64,000 bases of DNA from an uncultured Bacteroidales bacterium (lineage in GTDB: Bacteria > Bacteroidota > Bacteroidia > Bacteroidales > UBA932), in the NCBI GenBank assembly GCA_900318955.1, contig ONMJ01000007.1, positions 1-64,000 on the forward strand, written 5' to 3'. Shown here piece by piece: positions 33,753 to 43,322 of the stretch (the stretch's first letter is position 1; each line of letters begins with the position of its first letter). The notes under the pieces were generated by a model. That model saw only the letters and a program-made list of their open reading frames with translations, had not been told where the DNA came from and did no database searches. A program made the position numbers and the translations under genes.

Positions 33753-34805
33753 CTATTTTGTTTCGTCAAAAGTAAAGGCTTCCCAAGGCAGCTCCGCATC
33801 CGCTCCCTTGTCAAGGACTGCCGCAGCATGGCAGAGCATAGGGAATTTCTTCAGGTCGACAAGTCCCCTCTCGGCTTTTTTCTCCATAGCGGCATAGACA
33901 CGGCGGGAAACGACAAGGCTCTCGAGAGTAACTCCGGCAAGAATATCCATCGCCTCCTGATAAGTCTTTCCTTCTCCAAGGAGGATACCGACCTTACGGG
34001 TACGGCCGCCATAGACAGTTACATAAAGATCGCCTATTCCGATATTCTCGCAGTCGCGTGATGCGCCCTGCATCTCGAGGAGATAACGCATCTCCTTTAC
34101 TCCCTGATAGAAGGCGGCAGCCTGGGAATTGAAATGGAGACCGGCCTCAGGGCCATGGTGGCGGTTGACAAGACCGATTGTCATTGCAATTGCAAGAGCA
34201 TAACCATTCTTCAGGGCTACTGCGCTTTCAAGGCCTATGACATCGTTGGTAAGGGAAATATGGTAATAAGAGGTCTGCATTGCCTCTTTCATCATCTTGA
34301 GGACCTTGGTATTCTTTCCGCAGAAGGCGACTTCGGTCTGATCGTGATACACAAGCTCATAGCTGGTGCAAGGTCCGCCGATTGCGCAGACTTCGCGGAC
34401 AATGCCCTTCTTCGAGAGCTCTCTCTCCCAATAATCCGGATAGGAAATCAAGGTGCCATCCTCGAGGTTTATAAGGCCCTTTGTAACCGAAAGAACCGGA
34501 ACAGAAGGATCCAAATAGGTCAGAACCTCCTCCAGGAACCAGTCGACTCCGAATGAGCTGACTCCGCCGATGACAAAATCAACGCCTTCGACGGCCTCTT
34601 TCCACTCCTCGAACTGATAATACTTCACTCCAACCGGGAAAGGATAGTCGAATTTGGGATGTTTTCCGACCTTACGGCACTCGTCTATAATCTCCCTGTC
34701 GAGAGGAGTACCGACAAGACGCACTTCATTTCCATTCTCGAACGCGGGAAAAGCAAGGGCGGAGCCCATCATTCCCGAACCTATAATCGCAATTTTCTTA
34801 GGCAT
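33753..34805 (-). CDS. gpsA: NAD(P)-dependent glycerol-3-phosphate dehydrogenase
   Basis: 350 residues. The N-terminal Rossmann motif is IIGSGMMGSALAFPA, and the catalytic/substrate region includes SVTKGLIN, GPCTSYELVYH, and AVALKNGYALAIAMTIG with the conserved Lys. It makes glycerol-3-phosphate for phospholipids. It is 26 bases downstream of der. Compared with proteobacterial GpsA the GxGxxG is more Gly/Met-rich, as in Bacteroidetes members. Confidence 0.92.
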   Translation of the reverse strand: MPKKIAIIGSGMMGSALAFPAFENGNEVRLVGTPLDREIIDECRKVGKHPKFDYPFPVGVKYYQFEEWKEAVEGVDFVIGGVSSFGVDWFLEEVLTYLDPSVPVLSVTKGLINLEDGTLISYPDYWERELSKKGIVREVCAIGGPCTSYELVYHDQTEVAFCGKNTKVLKMMKEAMQTSYYHISLTNDVIGLESAVALKNGYALAIAMTIGLVNRHHGPEAGLHFNSQAAAFYQGVKEMRYLLEMQGASRDCENIGIGDLYVTVYGGRTRKVGILLGEGKTYQEAMDILAGVTLESLVVSRRVYAAMEKKAERGLVDLKKFPMLCHAAAVLDKGADAELPWEAFTFDETK

Positions 34806-34831
34806 AATATGTGGTTTTAATACAGTTTTAT

Positions 34832-36142
34832 CTATTTAGCTCTCATATAAATCTGAATCGGACACCCTGTGAAGTCGAAGTGCTCGCGAAGCCGGTTCTC
34901 GAGGAATCTCTTGTAAGGATCCTTGACCCACTGTGGCAGATTGCAGAAGAAGGCAAACTGCGGAGTCCTGGTAGGAAGCTGGGTCAAATACTTGATCTTG
35001 ATATACTTCCCCTTCCATGCCGGTGGCGGGTAGTTCTCTATTTCTTCGAGCATCACGTCATTGAGAGCCGACGTCGGAATCTTCTTCGTCATATTGTCTG
35101 CAACGTGGGCAACCTCGTCGAGGACAGTGAGTATTCTCTGTTTTTCAGTGACGGAAGTGAACACAATGGGGACATCGTCAAACGGAGAGAGACGTTCCTT
35201 CAGGGACTCAATGTAACGCTTCATCGTATTGCTCTCTTTTTCGAAGAGATCCCACTTATTGACGACTATGACGCAACCCTTCCGGTTCTTCTGGATGATA
35301 TTGAAAATATTCATATCCTGCGCCTCCATTCCGAGGTTGGCGTCAATCATCAGGACACAGACGTCGGAATGCTCGATAGCACGGATGGAACGCATCACAG
35401 AATAGAACTCAAGATCCTCATGGACCCTGTTCTTACGACGGATACCGGCAGTGTCGACTAGCATGAATTCATGTCCGAACTTATTGTAATAAGTTGAAAT
35501 GGAATCTCTAGTCGTCCCTGCAACGGGGGTCACTATGTTGCGGTCCTCCCCGAGAAGGGCATTGGTAAGCGAGGATTTGCCGACATTCGGACGGCCTACT
35601 ATTGCAACATGGGGAAGGTCCTTATGGCTGTCCTCGTCCGGGGCCTCTTCCTTCGGCAGCACACGCACCAGCTCGTCGAGAAGATCGCCGGTCCCCGACC
35701 CGTTAGCCGCAGAGATTGTCCATATCTCTCCGAGCCCGAGGGAATAGAAGTCGTACGCGTCATACATCTTTTCCCCGCTGTCGACTTTGTTGACGCAGAG
35801 AATCACAGGCTTTTTCGAACGGCGGAGAAGATCCGCTATCTCGGAGTCATAATCGGTGATGCCGGTCGCGGCCTCTACCATGAAAAGGACCACATCGGCC
35901 TCGTCTACTGCAATAACCACCTGGCGGCGGATAGCCTCCTCGAAGACATCATCAGAGTTCGAAGTATATCCGCCGGTGTCAACGACGGAGAATTCGGTAC
36001 CGCACCACTCGCATTTGCCGTAGTGGCGGTCGCGGGTCACCCCAGCCGTCTCGTCTACAATTGCCTGGCGCATTCCGACCAGACGGTTGAAAAGGGTCGA
36101 TTTACCTACGTTTGGACGACCTACAATCGCTACAAGAGCCAT
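34832..36142 (-). CDS. der: Ribosome biogenesis GTPase Der (EngA)
   Basis: 436 residues with two tandem GTPase domains, each with GRPNVGKS (about residues 8-15 and 184-191), DTAG/DTGG, and NKVD/NKWD, and a C-terminal KH-like domain ([14 protein letters not shown]...[11 protein letters not shown]). It acts in 50S subunit assembly. The small membrane protein gene ends two bases upstream, linking the two. Confidence 0.96.
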   Translation of the reverse strand: MALVAIVGRPNVGKSTLFNRLVGMRQAIVDETAGVTRDRHYGKCEWCGTEFSVVDTGGYTSNSDDVFEEAIRRQVVIAVDEADVVLFMVEAATGITDYDSEIADLLRRSKKPVILCVNKVDSGEKMYDAYDFYSLGLGEIWTISAANGSGTGDLLDELVRVLPKEEAPDEDSHKDLPHVAIVGRPNVGKSSLTNALLGEDRNIVTPVAGTTRDSISTYYNKFGHEFMLVDTAGIRRKNRVHEDLEFYSVMRSIRAIEHSDVCVLMIDANLGMEAQDMNIFNIIQKNRKGCVIVVNKWDLFEKESNTMKRYIESLKERLSPFDDVPIVFTSVTEKQRILTVLDEVAHVADNMTKKIPTSALNDVMLEEIENYPPPAWKGKYIKIKYLTQLPTRTPQFAFFCNLPQWVKDPYKRFLENRLREHFDFTGCPIQIYMRAK

Positions 36143-36144
36143 AA

Positions 36145-36405
36145 TTATTTCCTTTTTTCAATAGTAAAAAGCGAGCAGCCCGAACATGCGTCGCTATAAT
36201 TTCCGCTGCAAACCTTCTTTCCTTTCTGTGCAGAGAGCATCTCCATCTCCTCTTCTTTTACGCACTTTATTCCGAGCTTTTTCATGTTCGGGTTGGTGCT
36301 GATCTCGGTATCCGGAAAATGCCCGTCCTTCCTGAAGAATATGTTGAATCCCAGGCCGAGGACGCAGAGTCCGACGAAAAGTATGGCAGCGAGAAAGACT
36401 TTCAT
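36145..36405 (-). CDS. Small membrane protein with four-cysteine motif
   Basis: 86 residues of unknown function. Residues 4-23 are a transmembrane helix; the soluble part has C48, C66, C74 and C77 ([15 protein letters not shown]). This spacing could bind a metal or Fe-S cluster or form disulfides, depending on topology. It is packed tightly between prs (its start touches the prs stop codon) and der. I do not recognise a named family. The tight coupling and the sensible hydrophobic profile support a real gene. Confidence 0.75.
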   Translation of the reverse strand: MKVFLAAILFVGLCVLGLGFNIFFRKDGHFPDTEISTNPNMKKLGIKCVKEEEMEMLSAQKGKKVCSGNYSDACSGCSLFTIEKRK

Positions 36406-37406
36406 TACATGATGAATTCAGGGCTGATCGGCTGATAGTTATAAACACGAAGTATCATCCTCGCAAAAGTATCCGCCATCGAGACCACTTTTATCTTGCT
36501 CTGGAGACGCACCTTTTCAGGATCGGTTGAGAGCGGAATGGTATCGGTGACATATACCTCTTCGAGGGCGGAAGAATCGATTCTATGGTATGCAGGGCCG
36601 GAAAGGACAGGATGGGTCCCGACGGCACGGACGCTGTGAGCCCCTCTCTTGAAGAGTTCATTGGCGGCAGCGGTAAGGGTACCGGCAGTATCGATAATAT
36701 CATCCACAATCACTATATCGCGCCCTTCGACTTCTCCGATCGGCTGAATCTTCTCGACCACATTGGCCCTTGCCCTGGTCTTATGGCAAATCACGACAGG
36801 GCAATGGAGGGCTTTCGCATATGTATTCGCCCTCTTAGCTCCGCCCATGTCCGGGGCTGCGATAGTGAATGTCTCCGGATACTTTGCCTTAAGACCCTGG
36901 AGAGTCCCCAGGAAGTCCATGCTGGCGTATAGGGAGTTGACCGGGAAATCGAAGAAACCCTGGATCTGGTCGGCATGAAGGTCACATACCATAAGGGCGT
37001 CAGTACCCGCTGCCTTGAGCATATTTGCAACCAGTTTGGCACCGATTGAGACACGCGGCTTGTCCTTACGGTCCTGGCGGGCCCATCCGAAATAAGGAAT
37101 CACTGCAATAACCTTGTTGCACGATGCTCTCTTGCACGCATCGATTGCAAGGAGAAGTTCCATGAGATTATCTGCCGGCGGGAACGTTGACTGGATGATA
37201 AAACAAGTTGCACCCCTGACGCTTTCAGCAAAAGAGGGTTGGAACTCTCCGTCGCTGAACTGAGACACATCCAGCGACCCGAGCGTTATCTCAGGATCCT
37301 CCGGACCTCTTAGCAGATTCATCGAAGAAATGACCTTCTCGGCGAATTCCCGCGATGCACGGCAGGAAAAAATCGCCATTCTGTGTTTGTGTACTTCGTT
37401 GAGCAT
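36405..37406 (-). CDS. prs: Ribose-phosphate pyrophosphokinase
   Basis: It makes PRPP for nucleotide, His and Trp synthesis. The conserved ATP region (PYFGWARQDRKDKPRVSIGAK), VVSPDMGG-like AAPDMGGAKRAN and the PRPP loop VIVDDIIDTAGTLT are all present. The chosen start gives 333 residues and has AGGA upstream. An alternative start at the tenth codon (MAIFSCRAS) matches the usual family N-terminus and cannot be excluded. engB ends ten bases upstream. Confidence 0.94.
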   Translation of the reverse strand: MLNEVHKHRMAIFSCRASREFAEKVISSMNLLRGPEDPEITLGSLDVSQFSDGEFQPSFAESVRGATCFIIQSTFPPADNLMELLLAIDACKRASCNKVIAVIPYFGWARQDRKDKPRVSIGAKLVANMLKAAGTDALMVCDLHADQIQGFFDFPVNSLYASMDFLGTLQGLKAKYPETFTIAAPDMGGAKRANTYAKALHCPVVICHKTRARANVVEKIQPIGEVEGRDIVIVDDIIDTAGTLTAAANELFKRGAHSVRAVGTHPVLSGPAYHRIDSSALEEVYVTDTIPLSTDPEKVRLQSKIKVVSMADTFARMILRVYNYQPISPEFIM

Positions 37407-37415
37407 GACACTTTC

Positions 37416-38015
37416 CTATTTCAATGAATTAAGAATATTGCCGATATAACCGAGAATCTCTTCCCTTCCCGCTCCTGTCTCAGAGGAACTTACAAAGACC
37501 GGAGGCAGCTCCTCCCAGTCTTCGAGAAGGCGCTGGCAGTTCTTTTCCACCTGGGACGCAAGGGCCTGGGGCCCCTTTTTGTCTCCCTTGGTGAAAATAA
37601 GAGCGAAAGGAATCCCCTCTTCGCCAAGCATGGAGATAAACTCGAGATCAATCTTCTGCATGTCCAACCTCGAATCCAGCAGCACGAAAAGGACGGCCAG
37701 ATCCTCGGAGTTATGGATATAGTCCATTATAACTCTACCGAGCTCTTCCCTGTCTTTTTCCGGCATTTTTGCAAAACCATATCCCGGGAGATCGACAAGG
37801 TACCACTTGTCGTTGATAATGAAATGGTTCACGAGCTTTGTCTTACCCGGGGTCTGGGAAGTTTTTGCGAGCTTCGAGTTGGAGCAAAGCATGTTGATAA
37901 GGGAAGACTTGCCAACATTCGACCGCCCAATGAAAGCAAACTCAGGCAGCCGCTCAGACGGCTTTTGGCTGACTCTCGTTGAGGAAGAGACGAAACGGGC
38001 GCTGACTATCTTCAT
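37416..38015 (-). CDS. engB: Ribosome biogenesis GTP-binding protein EngB (YsxC)
   Basis: About 199 residues. The G motifs are GRSNVGKSSLIN, DLPGYGFAK, and TKGDKK. I place the start at MKIVSARFVSSS rather than the TTG at 38048, because a perfect TATCTTTG promoter element (38037-38044) overlaps the longer frame and MKI/EIxSA is the usual N-terminus. It heads the run engB-prs-small membrane protein-der. Confidence 0.94.
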   Translation of the reverse strand: MKIVSARFVSSSTRVSQKPSERLPEFAFIGRSNVGKSSLINMLCSNSKLAKTSQTPGKTKLVNHFIINDKWYLVDLPGYGFAKMPEKDREELGRVIMDYIHNSEDLAVLFVLLDSRLDMQKIDLEFISMLGEEGIPFALIFTKGDKKGPQALASQVEKNCQRLLEDWEELPPVFVSSSETGAGREEILGYIGNILNSLK

Positions 38016-38036
38016 CCTTGCATTCTTTATACTATG

Positions 38037-38044
38037 CAAAGATA
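38037..38044 (-). promoter_or_regulatory. Bacteroidetes-type -7 element (TATCTTTG) of engB
   Basis: A perfect TAnnTTTG match, 22 bases before the engB ATG, lying between the sensor kinase stop at 38050 and engB. No clear TTTG at -33 was found. Confidence 0.55.
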
Positions 38045-38049
38045 ACAAA

Positions 38050-41000
38050 TTATTTTGACTTAGGATAGTAGATTGTGAAGCAAGCTCCGCCCAATGAGAA
38101 AGATTTTGAATAGCGTATTTCTCCGCGGCAGCGCTCGATAACCGTACGGCTTATCGCAAGGCCTAGACCTGAGCCGGAAGACTTAGTTGTAAACTTCGGC
38201 GTAAACAGCTTGTCAAGGTTCTCTTTGGCGACTCCGGGGCCGTTGTCGTCGACGGCAATTTCATAGAAGCCATCCCTTGAAGAGTTCCTCAGGGAGACAA
38301 GGACCTTACCATCCGATATGCCGCTGTCCTGGATAGCCTGGACCGAATTGGTGATAAGGTTGACAATGACACGGGTGATTTGCGGCTTGGGGCCTTCCGC
38401 CATTGCCCCGGTAAGCCCGATATAAGAGACTTTGACACCCTCCTCTGCTGCGAACATCAGCACCTCGTCACGAATGAGGGCGTCGAGGTTGAATCTCACC
38501 GGTTCCTCCGAGTATAGCTTTGCGAAAGTAGAGAATTCATTTGCCGTATCAGCAAGGATATCAATATGTTCCAGAACGATTCTGGAGACCTCGTCGAACT
38601 TTTTCTCCCACTTCGGATTGCCGCTCTCTTTCATCCTTATAAGCATCTGGAGCTGAAGCTTGATCGGGGTGAGCGGATTCTTGATCTCATGAGCGACCTG
38701 GCGTGCCATTTCGCTCCAGGCCTTGTCCCTTTCAGCCTGCGCAAGCTGCTTGGTACTGTCGGAAAGGTCCTGAACCATTCGGTTGTAAGCGCTTACCAGG
38801 GAAGATATTTCATCATCCCTGTCGTACTCCACGAAATCGAGATGGTCGACATCGGTGACATTCATCTTTCGGCTCATCTCACTTAGAGGATGGAACATCC
38901 TGGAAATGACCGCAGAAGTAATTATCCTCGCCAGAATAAGCAGAAGGAGGAAGACAGTAATGATGGTCGCAACATGGATCACCGCCTCGGTGCCAAGATC
39001 ATAATTGCGGTCAGTGTAAGGAGAGCTGACGATGGCGAGCATCTCGCCGTCGCTTCCGAAAACAGGGGCGTAGAGAGAATAGAACCGATGGGACGAGAGG
39101 GTTTCGCGGTGGATATAGTAGCGTTTATGGCCGTAGACAATGTTGTAGTAGGCATCCTCGTTTATTCTTCTTCCGAGAATCATCCTCTCAAAGATGTCAG
39201 GGGTTGTGGTCATGAACATCAAACCTTCGGGAGTATAAAGGGTAATATCGCTCTTGAGGGTATTGGCAATATTCTCTATCGAGCCCATGACCCCCTGATT
39301 GTCAATCTCCTCGACAGAGGAGGCCTGGCGGACCCTTCCCTGGACCATAGACTGAATCGAGTTGATCTTCGAGGAAAGGATGGCGTTCACATCCGTCTCG
39401 TTTCGGTCATAGACGAACCAGACGCTGAAAAGGGCCATGGCAACAAGCGTCAGAATCAGAGAGATGTAGAGAACAGCATTGATTCTATCCTTGAAATAAG
39501 TCCTCTCATGGACCTGTAAACGCCTGTCTCTCATTGTGATAATTGAAATCAGGAAGAAAGACAGAAGGGCAAGAAGCATGACCTCCACAATATAGCTCAC
39601 TATAGACACCCGCGCCCTTGAGACTATCACCTCGGTCTCGTCAGAGATATTATGGATAAAGTGGGAATAACCGGAACGGACCAGCGAAGCACTCGTCTTC
39701 CCGCTCGACAGAAGCCCTTTCATCTCCTCGGGAATCACTGTCGGATAAGGATACTCCCCTTTTGACATCACCAGTTTGTCGGAAGTGTATTTCGCATAAG
39801 AGTAATTCTGGGGGATTGAGACCTTACCCGGCTCCGAAATTCCGAGGAGGCTCAGATATCCCCTGTCCTCCCTGTTGGACTTGGCCTCGACAAGGACGAG
39901 AATACTGTTGAGTCCGTATTTGGGATCATTGAAGACATATTTTCCCGAATAACGGGTCCTTCCGTTCATGTCTGTATCGTAATAGAAATGGGTAGGAAGG
40001 TTCTCGACTATAGGAGAAGCGCCGAAAAAGCGGTCTCGCTCCAGAGGAGTTATCTGACGTCCCTCCGTCTCCGGACCGAGGTTGACAACGGTGATGTCGT
40101 AGTCCTTCGTCAGGCGGCTCATGTAAAGATCCGTAATCCTGTTGTGGATAATCTCGGAGCTGCCTTCTATTACGCTCAGAGCTGATATTACCCTATCCGC
40201 CGCAATTGCATTTTCAACCGCTCGAAGCTGAATTTCCAGCGCGATATCCCTCTCCATGGAAATACGGTTCGCCCAGACTTCAACACGGCTTTTCTCTTTC
40301 TGGAAGCCATAATATGAAGATGCTATGACAAAATAGAGGGCGGCGACTATCGAGAACAGTACCCTGCCGGTATTGGAGAAAGAATCATATCGGAAATTGA
40401 AGAAATACCTGACTGCCGGGGAGAGCATCTGAAGAAGCAGAAGAAGGGTGACCGCAAGAATGAAATATGACAGGTACACAACGGCGGTATAGACCGACAG
40501 AAGCGGAATCTTATATAGCTCAAGGCATATGCCGGAATTCAGAATTATGCTTCTGAATGTCGTGACTATGAAAACGATGATGAAGACTCCGAGAGCCATG
40601 TTGACAATCCCGGAGACTGCCATCCTGAAAGGAGTCCGCCTCTCCTTCAGAGAATGGAGGATAGTCCACCTCGCAAAATATGTATCAATTACGATAAGTG
40701 TCAGGAAGGTATTGATTATCAATACCGCTCCTAGAGAATACAAGACCGGTCCGTCGGCATACAGAAGAGGAGAGAACAGCTGGATGTCATTCCTCATATA
40801 GAAGCCGTAAAAGTAAACCCCGACAAGAAGGACAGTCTGGAGAATCATCGAGACAAGATATCTCGACCATGTCCTTTTACGCGAGAGGAAGACAAGGGTT
40901 GCAAGGATAAAAAGGAGTATTCCGGCGAAAAGAAGGACATAGTCGGAAACGATGCTTACCCGTCCGGTGCTCTCGGAGGTGACTTTCAGAAGAGGAGTCT

Positions 41001-41589
41001 CCCTTACCAGCACTGACGATCCGACGCTGGCGGAAAGAGGCTGCAGGGAAAAGCGGCTGCCAAGTCCAAGCCTTGGATTGACTCTGCCGGAAGACGTAGG
41101 CCCTTCAGCTCCATTTACCATCTCAAGGCCTCCGATGACAGTCTTTTCTCCGTCGACCGCCTTTTTCACGAGATACCATTTGGGGCCGTAATTAACATAA
41201 GAAAGTTCCTCTGTCACATCGGCAAGTGGCGACACATACGGGAGGCGGCTGCTGCCGAATCTCGGGATCATGTACACGCCTCCGATCATGTCGTTCTGAA
41301 GAGGGAATTGATGGACCCAGGAGCGGAGAGTATCGCCGTAATACCTGTATACAACCATATCCCCGGGAAGGTTCGGAATGGACATCCACTCACTCCCATC
41401 CCCTTCGAGGGCCTCCTGCATGAACGATTCGAGAGTGGAAACCCGCTTCTCTATGCTCTTTCCGAGAGAAAGGGCGGCAGAATCGGTATCAAGAGGGGCA
41501 TGGTTCACAACGAGTGCTCCTCCGATCATAAGAATCGAAACCACCAGCAACACTATGGCGAATATGTCCCTTGCCCGTTTTTTATTCAT
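38050..41589 (-). CDS. NtrY-like membrane sensor histidine kinase
   Basis: 1179 residues, very large for a histidine kinase. A first membrane helix (IFAIVLLVVSILMIGGALVV), a periplasmic stretch, a block of about six helices (roughly 225-430), a second periplasmic region, two further helices, a third sensor region, and another helix lead into HAMP, HisKA (H near 967 in VAHEIKNPLTPIK, the NtrY-type H-box) and HATPase (NLITNSVQA, DNGPGV, GSGLGLAIS). Start at MNKKRARD: it overlaps the rlmH stop by 8 bases. The partner is probably the NtrC-like regulator at 43323-44471, three genes upstream. The signal is unknown. Confidence 0.9.
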   Translation of the reverse strand: MNKKRARDIFAIVLLVVSILMIGGALVVNHAPLDTDSAALSLGKSIEKRVSTLESFMQEALEGDGSEWMSIPNLPGDMVVYRYYGDTLRSWVHQFPLQNDMIGGVYMIPRFGSSRLPYVSPLADVTEELSYVNYGPKWYLVKKAVDGEKTVIGGLEMVNGAEGPTSSGRVNPRLGLGSRFSLQPLSASVGSSVLVRETPLLKVTSESTGRVSIVSDYVLLFAGILLFILATLVFLSRKRTWSRYLVSMILQTVLLVGVYFYGFYMRNDIQLFSPLLYADGPVLYSLGAVLIINTFLTLIVIDTYFARWTILHSLKERRTPFRMAVSGIVNMALGVFIIVFIVTTFRSIILNSGICLELYKIPLLSVYTAVVYLSYFILAVTLLLLLQMLSPAVRYFFNFRYDSFSNTGRVLFSIVAALYFVIASSYYGFQKEKSRVEVWANRISMERDIALEIQLRAVENAIAADRVISALSVIEGSSEIIHNRITDLYMSRLTKDYDITVVNLGPETEGRQITPLERDRFFGASPIVENLPTHFYYDTDMNGRTRYSGKYVFNDPKYGLNSILVLVEAKSNREDRGYLSLLGISEPGKVSIPQNYSYAKYTSDKLVMSKGEYPYPTVIPEEMKGLLSSGKTSASLVRSGYSHFIHNISDETEVIVSRARVSIVSYIVEVMLLALLSFFLISIITMRDRRLQVHERTYFKDRINAVLYISLILTLVAMALFSVWFVYDRNETDVNAILSSKINSIQSMVQGRVRQASSVEEIDNQGVMGSIENIANTLKSDITLYTPEGLMFMTTTPDIFERMILGRRINEDAYYNIVYGHKRYYIHRETLSSHRFYSLYAPVFGSDGEMLAIVSSPYTDRNYDLGTEAVIHVATIITVFLLLLILARIITSAVISRMFHPLSEMSRKMNVTDVDHLDFVEYDRDDEISSLVSAYNRMVQDLSDSTKQLAQAERDKAWSEMARQVAHEIKNPLTPIKLQLQMLIRMKESGNPKWEKKFDEVSRIVLEHIDILADTANEFSTFAKLYSEEPVRFNLDALIRDEVLMFAAEEGVKVSYIGLTGAMAEGPKPQITRVIVNLITNSVQAIQDSGISDGKVLVSLRNSSRDGFYEIAVDDNGPGVAKENLDKLFTPKFTTKSSGSGLGLAISRTVIERCRGEIRYSKSFSLGGACFTIYYPKSK

Positions 41590-42052
41590 GATGATACGGC
41601 TCCCCTCTGATAATGGTAAAAGCGCGATATAACTGCTCTGCAAAAACCGTTCTAACCATCTGGTGGGAGAAGGTCATTTTAGATAGCGAGACAAGCCCGT
41701 CGGCTCTGGAATACACATCTTTCGAGAACCCGTAGGCTCCCCCGATAACAAACACCAGATCGCGCCCTCGGCCGGAAAGTTTCTGGAGAAAATCCGAAAA
41801 CTCTACCGACGAATACTGCTTCCCCCTCTCGTCCAGAAGCCAGACGAGGTCGGAGTTTTTCAACTGCTTCAGTATCAACTCTCCTTCCTTTTCCTTTATC
41901 TGATCCTTAGAAAAAGAGGACACATTCTTGAGCTGAGGTATCTCAATGAGGGAAAAAGGCACATAATGGGCCAGTCTCGACACATACAGGTCCAGACCTT
42001 CTTTTACCCATTTTACATCGGTCTTACCGACAGTCAAAAGTTTGATATCCAT
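41582..42052 (-). CDS. rlmH: 23S rRNA pseudouridine-1915 N3-methyltransferase
   Basis: About 156 residues, a SPOUT methyltransferase. The C-terminal SAM-knot motifs FVIGGAYGFS and MTFSHQMVRTVFAEQLYRAFTI..G.PYHHE are diagnostic. The start is at MDIKLLTVGK, the usual N-terminus; a TATCTTTG promoter element lies 16 bases upstream and overlaps the longer frame. It is translationally coupled to the sensor kinase by an 8-base overlap. Confidence 0.95.
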   Translation of the reverse strand: MDIKLLTVGKTDVKWVKEGLDLYVSRLAHYVPFSLIEIPQLKNVSSFSKDQIKEKEGELILKQLKNSDLVWLLDERGKQYSSVEFSDFLQKLSGRGRDLVFVIGGAYGFSKDVYSRADGLVSLSKMTFSHQMVRTVFAEQLYRAFTIIRGEPYHHE

Positions 42053-42067
42053 TGTTATCGACAAGGA

Positions 42068-42075
42068 CAAAGATA
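42068..42075 (-). promoter_or_regulatory. Bacteroidetes-type -7 element (TATCTTTG) of rlmH
   Basis: A perfect TAnnTTTG in the short divergent gap between rlmH and the DUF4783 gene. It would also drive the sensor kinase. Confidence 0.5.
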
Positions 42076-42113
42076 ATCAGATGGCTCGGTATTTGCAAGA
42101 AATTCATATCCGT

Positions 42114-42554
42114 ATGGAAAAGATGAAAAGTATAGCCACCGCTTTAATAGCGCTTTTCGTTTGCGCATTCGCTTATGCCCAGGATGACGGGGCCTATGAC
42201 GTATTCGTACCTATCTCGAAATATATCCGCCAGGGAGATGCGGTAAAGCTCTCCGCCTGGTTCGCCGACAACCTCGAGGTATCCGTACTCTCCTCAACGA
42301 ACGACTCATCCCGCAATCAGGCAAGACAGATTGTGAAGAATTTCTTCGATACCTATACCCCAAGGTCATTCGAGATTTCCCATAAGGCATCGAATGCCAA
42401 TATGAAATACGCTCTTGGATATCTCAACGCCGGAGGAGAGCAATTCCTGGTGACAATATTTGTCAACCTTAAAACAGGAGCCGGAAAAGACTCTCCGACA
42501 GGGACATATCAAATCCAACAACTGAAAATAGAGCGACAAACTGGCGTATATTAG
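42114..42554 (+). CDS. DUF4783-like secreted protein
   Basis: About 146 residues with signal peptide MKSIATALIALFVCAFAYAQ; the start may be here or three codons later. The body (VFVPISKYIRQGDAVKLSAWFADNLEV..., KNFFDTYTPRSFEISHKA) matches what I recall of DUF4783, a small NTF2-like periplasmic family common in Bacteroidetes with no established function. It is divergent from rlmH and followed by a bidirectional terminator shared with efp. Confidence 0.75.
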   Translation: MEKMKSIATALIALFVCAFAYAQDDGAYDVFVPISKYIRQGDAVKLSAWFADNLEVSVLSSTNDSSRNQARQIVKNFFDTYTPRSFEISHKASNANMKYALGYLNAGGEQFLVTIFVNLKTGAGKDSPTGTYQIQQLKIERQTGVY

Positions 42555-42568
42555 CGACATTCTCAGTT

Positions 42569-42584
42569 TGGCACGGAAGTTGAA
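42569..42584 (+). promoter_or_regulatory. Candidate sigma-54 promoter
   Basis: TGGCACG-GAAG-TTGAA matches the sigma-54 consensus TGGCACG-N4-TTGCW at every position except one (A for C in the -12 GC). It lies 15 bases after the DUF4783 stop and about 38 bases before a strong terminator. Any transcript would be only about 65-70 nt. Confidence 0.3.
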
Positions 42585-42621
42585 CTAGAAAAAATCGGTT
42601 AGTTTAGTTAATAATAGGGTT

Positions 42622-42662
42622 AAAAAAATGCAATCAAGCCGTGACGGTCTGATTGCATTTTT
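42622..42662. terminator. Bidirectional Rho-independent terminator
   Basis: AATGCAATCA (42628-42637 region) pairs with TGATTGCATT (42650-42659), with an inner GCCG/CGGT pairing. It is flanked by A7 on the left and T5 on the right, so it serves efp (minus) and the DUF4783 gene (plus). Confidence 0.88.
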
Positions 42663-42679
42663 CCGTTTCTGGAAAGTCC

Positions 42680-43246
42680 TTAGACTCTCTGGCCGTAGCT
42701 GCGGTCCGTGGTGTTGACTGTGATTACGTCGCCTGTATTGATGAACAGGGGAACCATAATCTTGGCACCTGTCTCGAGGGTAACTTCCTTGAGAGCGGAA
42801 GTGGATGCGGTATTACCCTTTACAGCAGGCTCCGAATAGGTAACCTGGAGGGTTACATAAGTCGGAAGTTCGCAGGTAAGGCACTTCTCTTCAGGCTCAG
42901 TGACGAACATCATCTCAACATGCTGTCCCTCCTTCATAAGGTCGCTGTTTTCTACAACATCCTTAGGAAGAGAAATCTGCTCGTAGGTCTCCTCATGCAT
43001 GAAATTGAATCCGTCCTCATCTCCATAGAGGAACTGATAAGGCCTTCTCTCTACGGTGATAGTGTCGATCTTGACACCGGCGGTGAAGGTATTCTCAAGA
43101 ATACGACCGTTCTCAAGATTTCTGAGTTTGGCCTTGACAAAAGCGGGGCCCTTGCCGGGCTTCACATGCTGGAACCATACAATCATGCACGGCTTGCCGT
43201 TGAAATTGAGGTACAGTCCGTTCTTAAAATCAGCTGTTGTTGCCAT
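42680..43246 (-). CDS. efp: Elongation factor P
   Basis: 188 residues with the three EF-P domains. The modified-residue loop is VKPGKGPAFVKAKLRN, in which the tip Lys is the usual modification site. The C-terminal signature YVTLQVTYSEP and VPLFINTGDVITVNT are present. It relieves ribosome stalling at polyproline. It has its own well-formed promoter and terminator and thus stands alone as a single-gene unit. Confidence 0.96.
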   Translation of the reverse strand: MATTADFKNGLYLNFNGKPCMIVWFQHVKPGKGPAFVKAKLRNLENGRILENTFTAGVKIDTITVERRPYQFLYGDEDGFNFMHEETYEQISLPKDVVENSDLMKEGQHVEMMFVTEPEEKCLTCELPTYVTLQVTYSEPAVKGNTASTSALKEVTLETGAKIMVPLFINTGDVITVNTTDRSYGQRV

Positions 43247-43286
43247 ATTGATATCTGTTTTGATTAATTATTTCAGTTTCAGCCCA

Positions 43287-43318
43287 CAAAAATAATCATT
43301 TGTCGCTTTTTCTCCAAA
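43287..43318 (-). promoter_or_regulatory. Promoter TTTG-N20-TATTTTTG of efp
   Basis: On the minus strand, TTTG (43315-43318) is 20 bases from a perfect TATTTTTG (43287-43294). This is a textbook match to the Bacteroidetes sigma-ABfr promoter, about 40 bases before the efp ATG. Confidence 0.7.
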
Positions 43319-43322
43319 TTTC

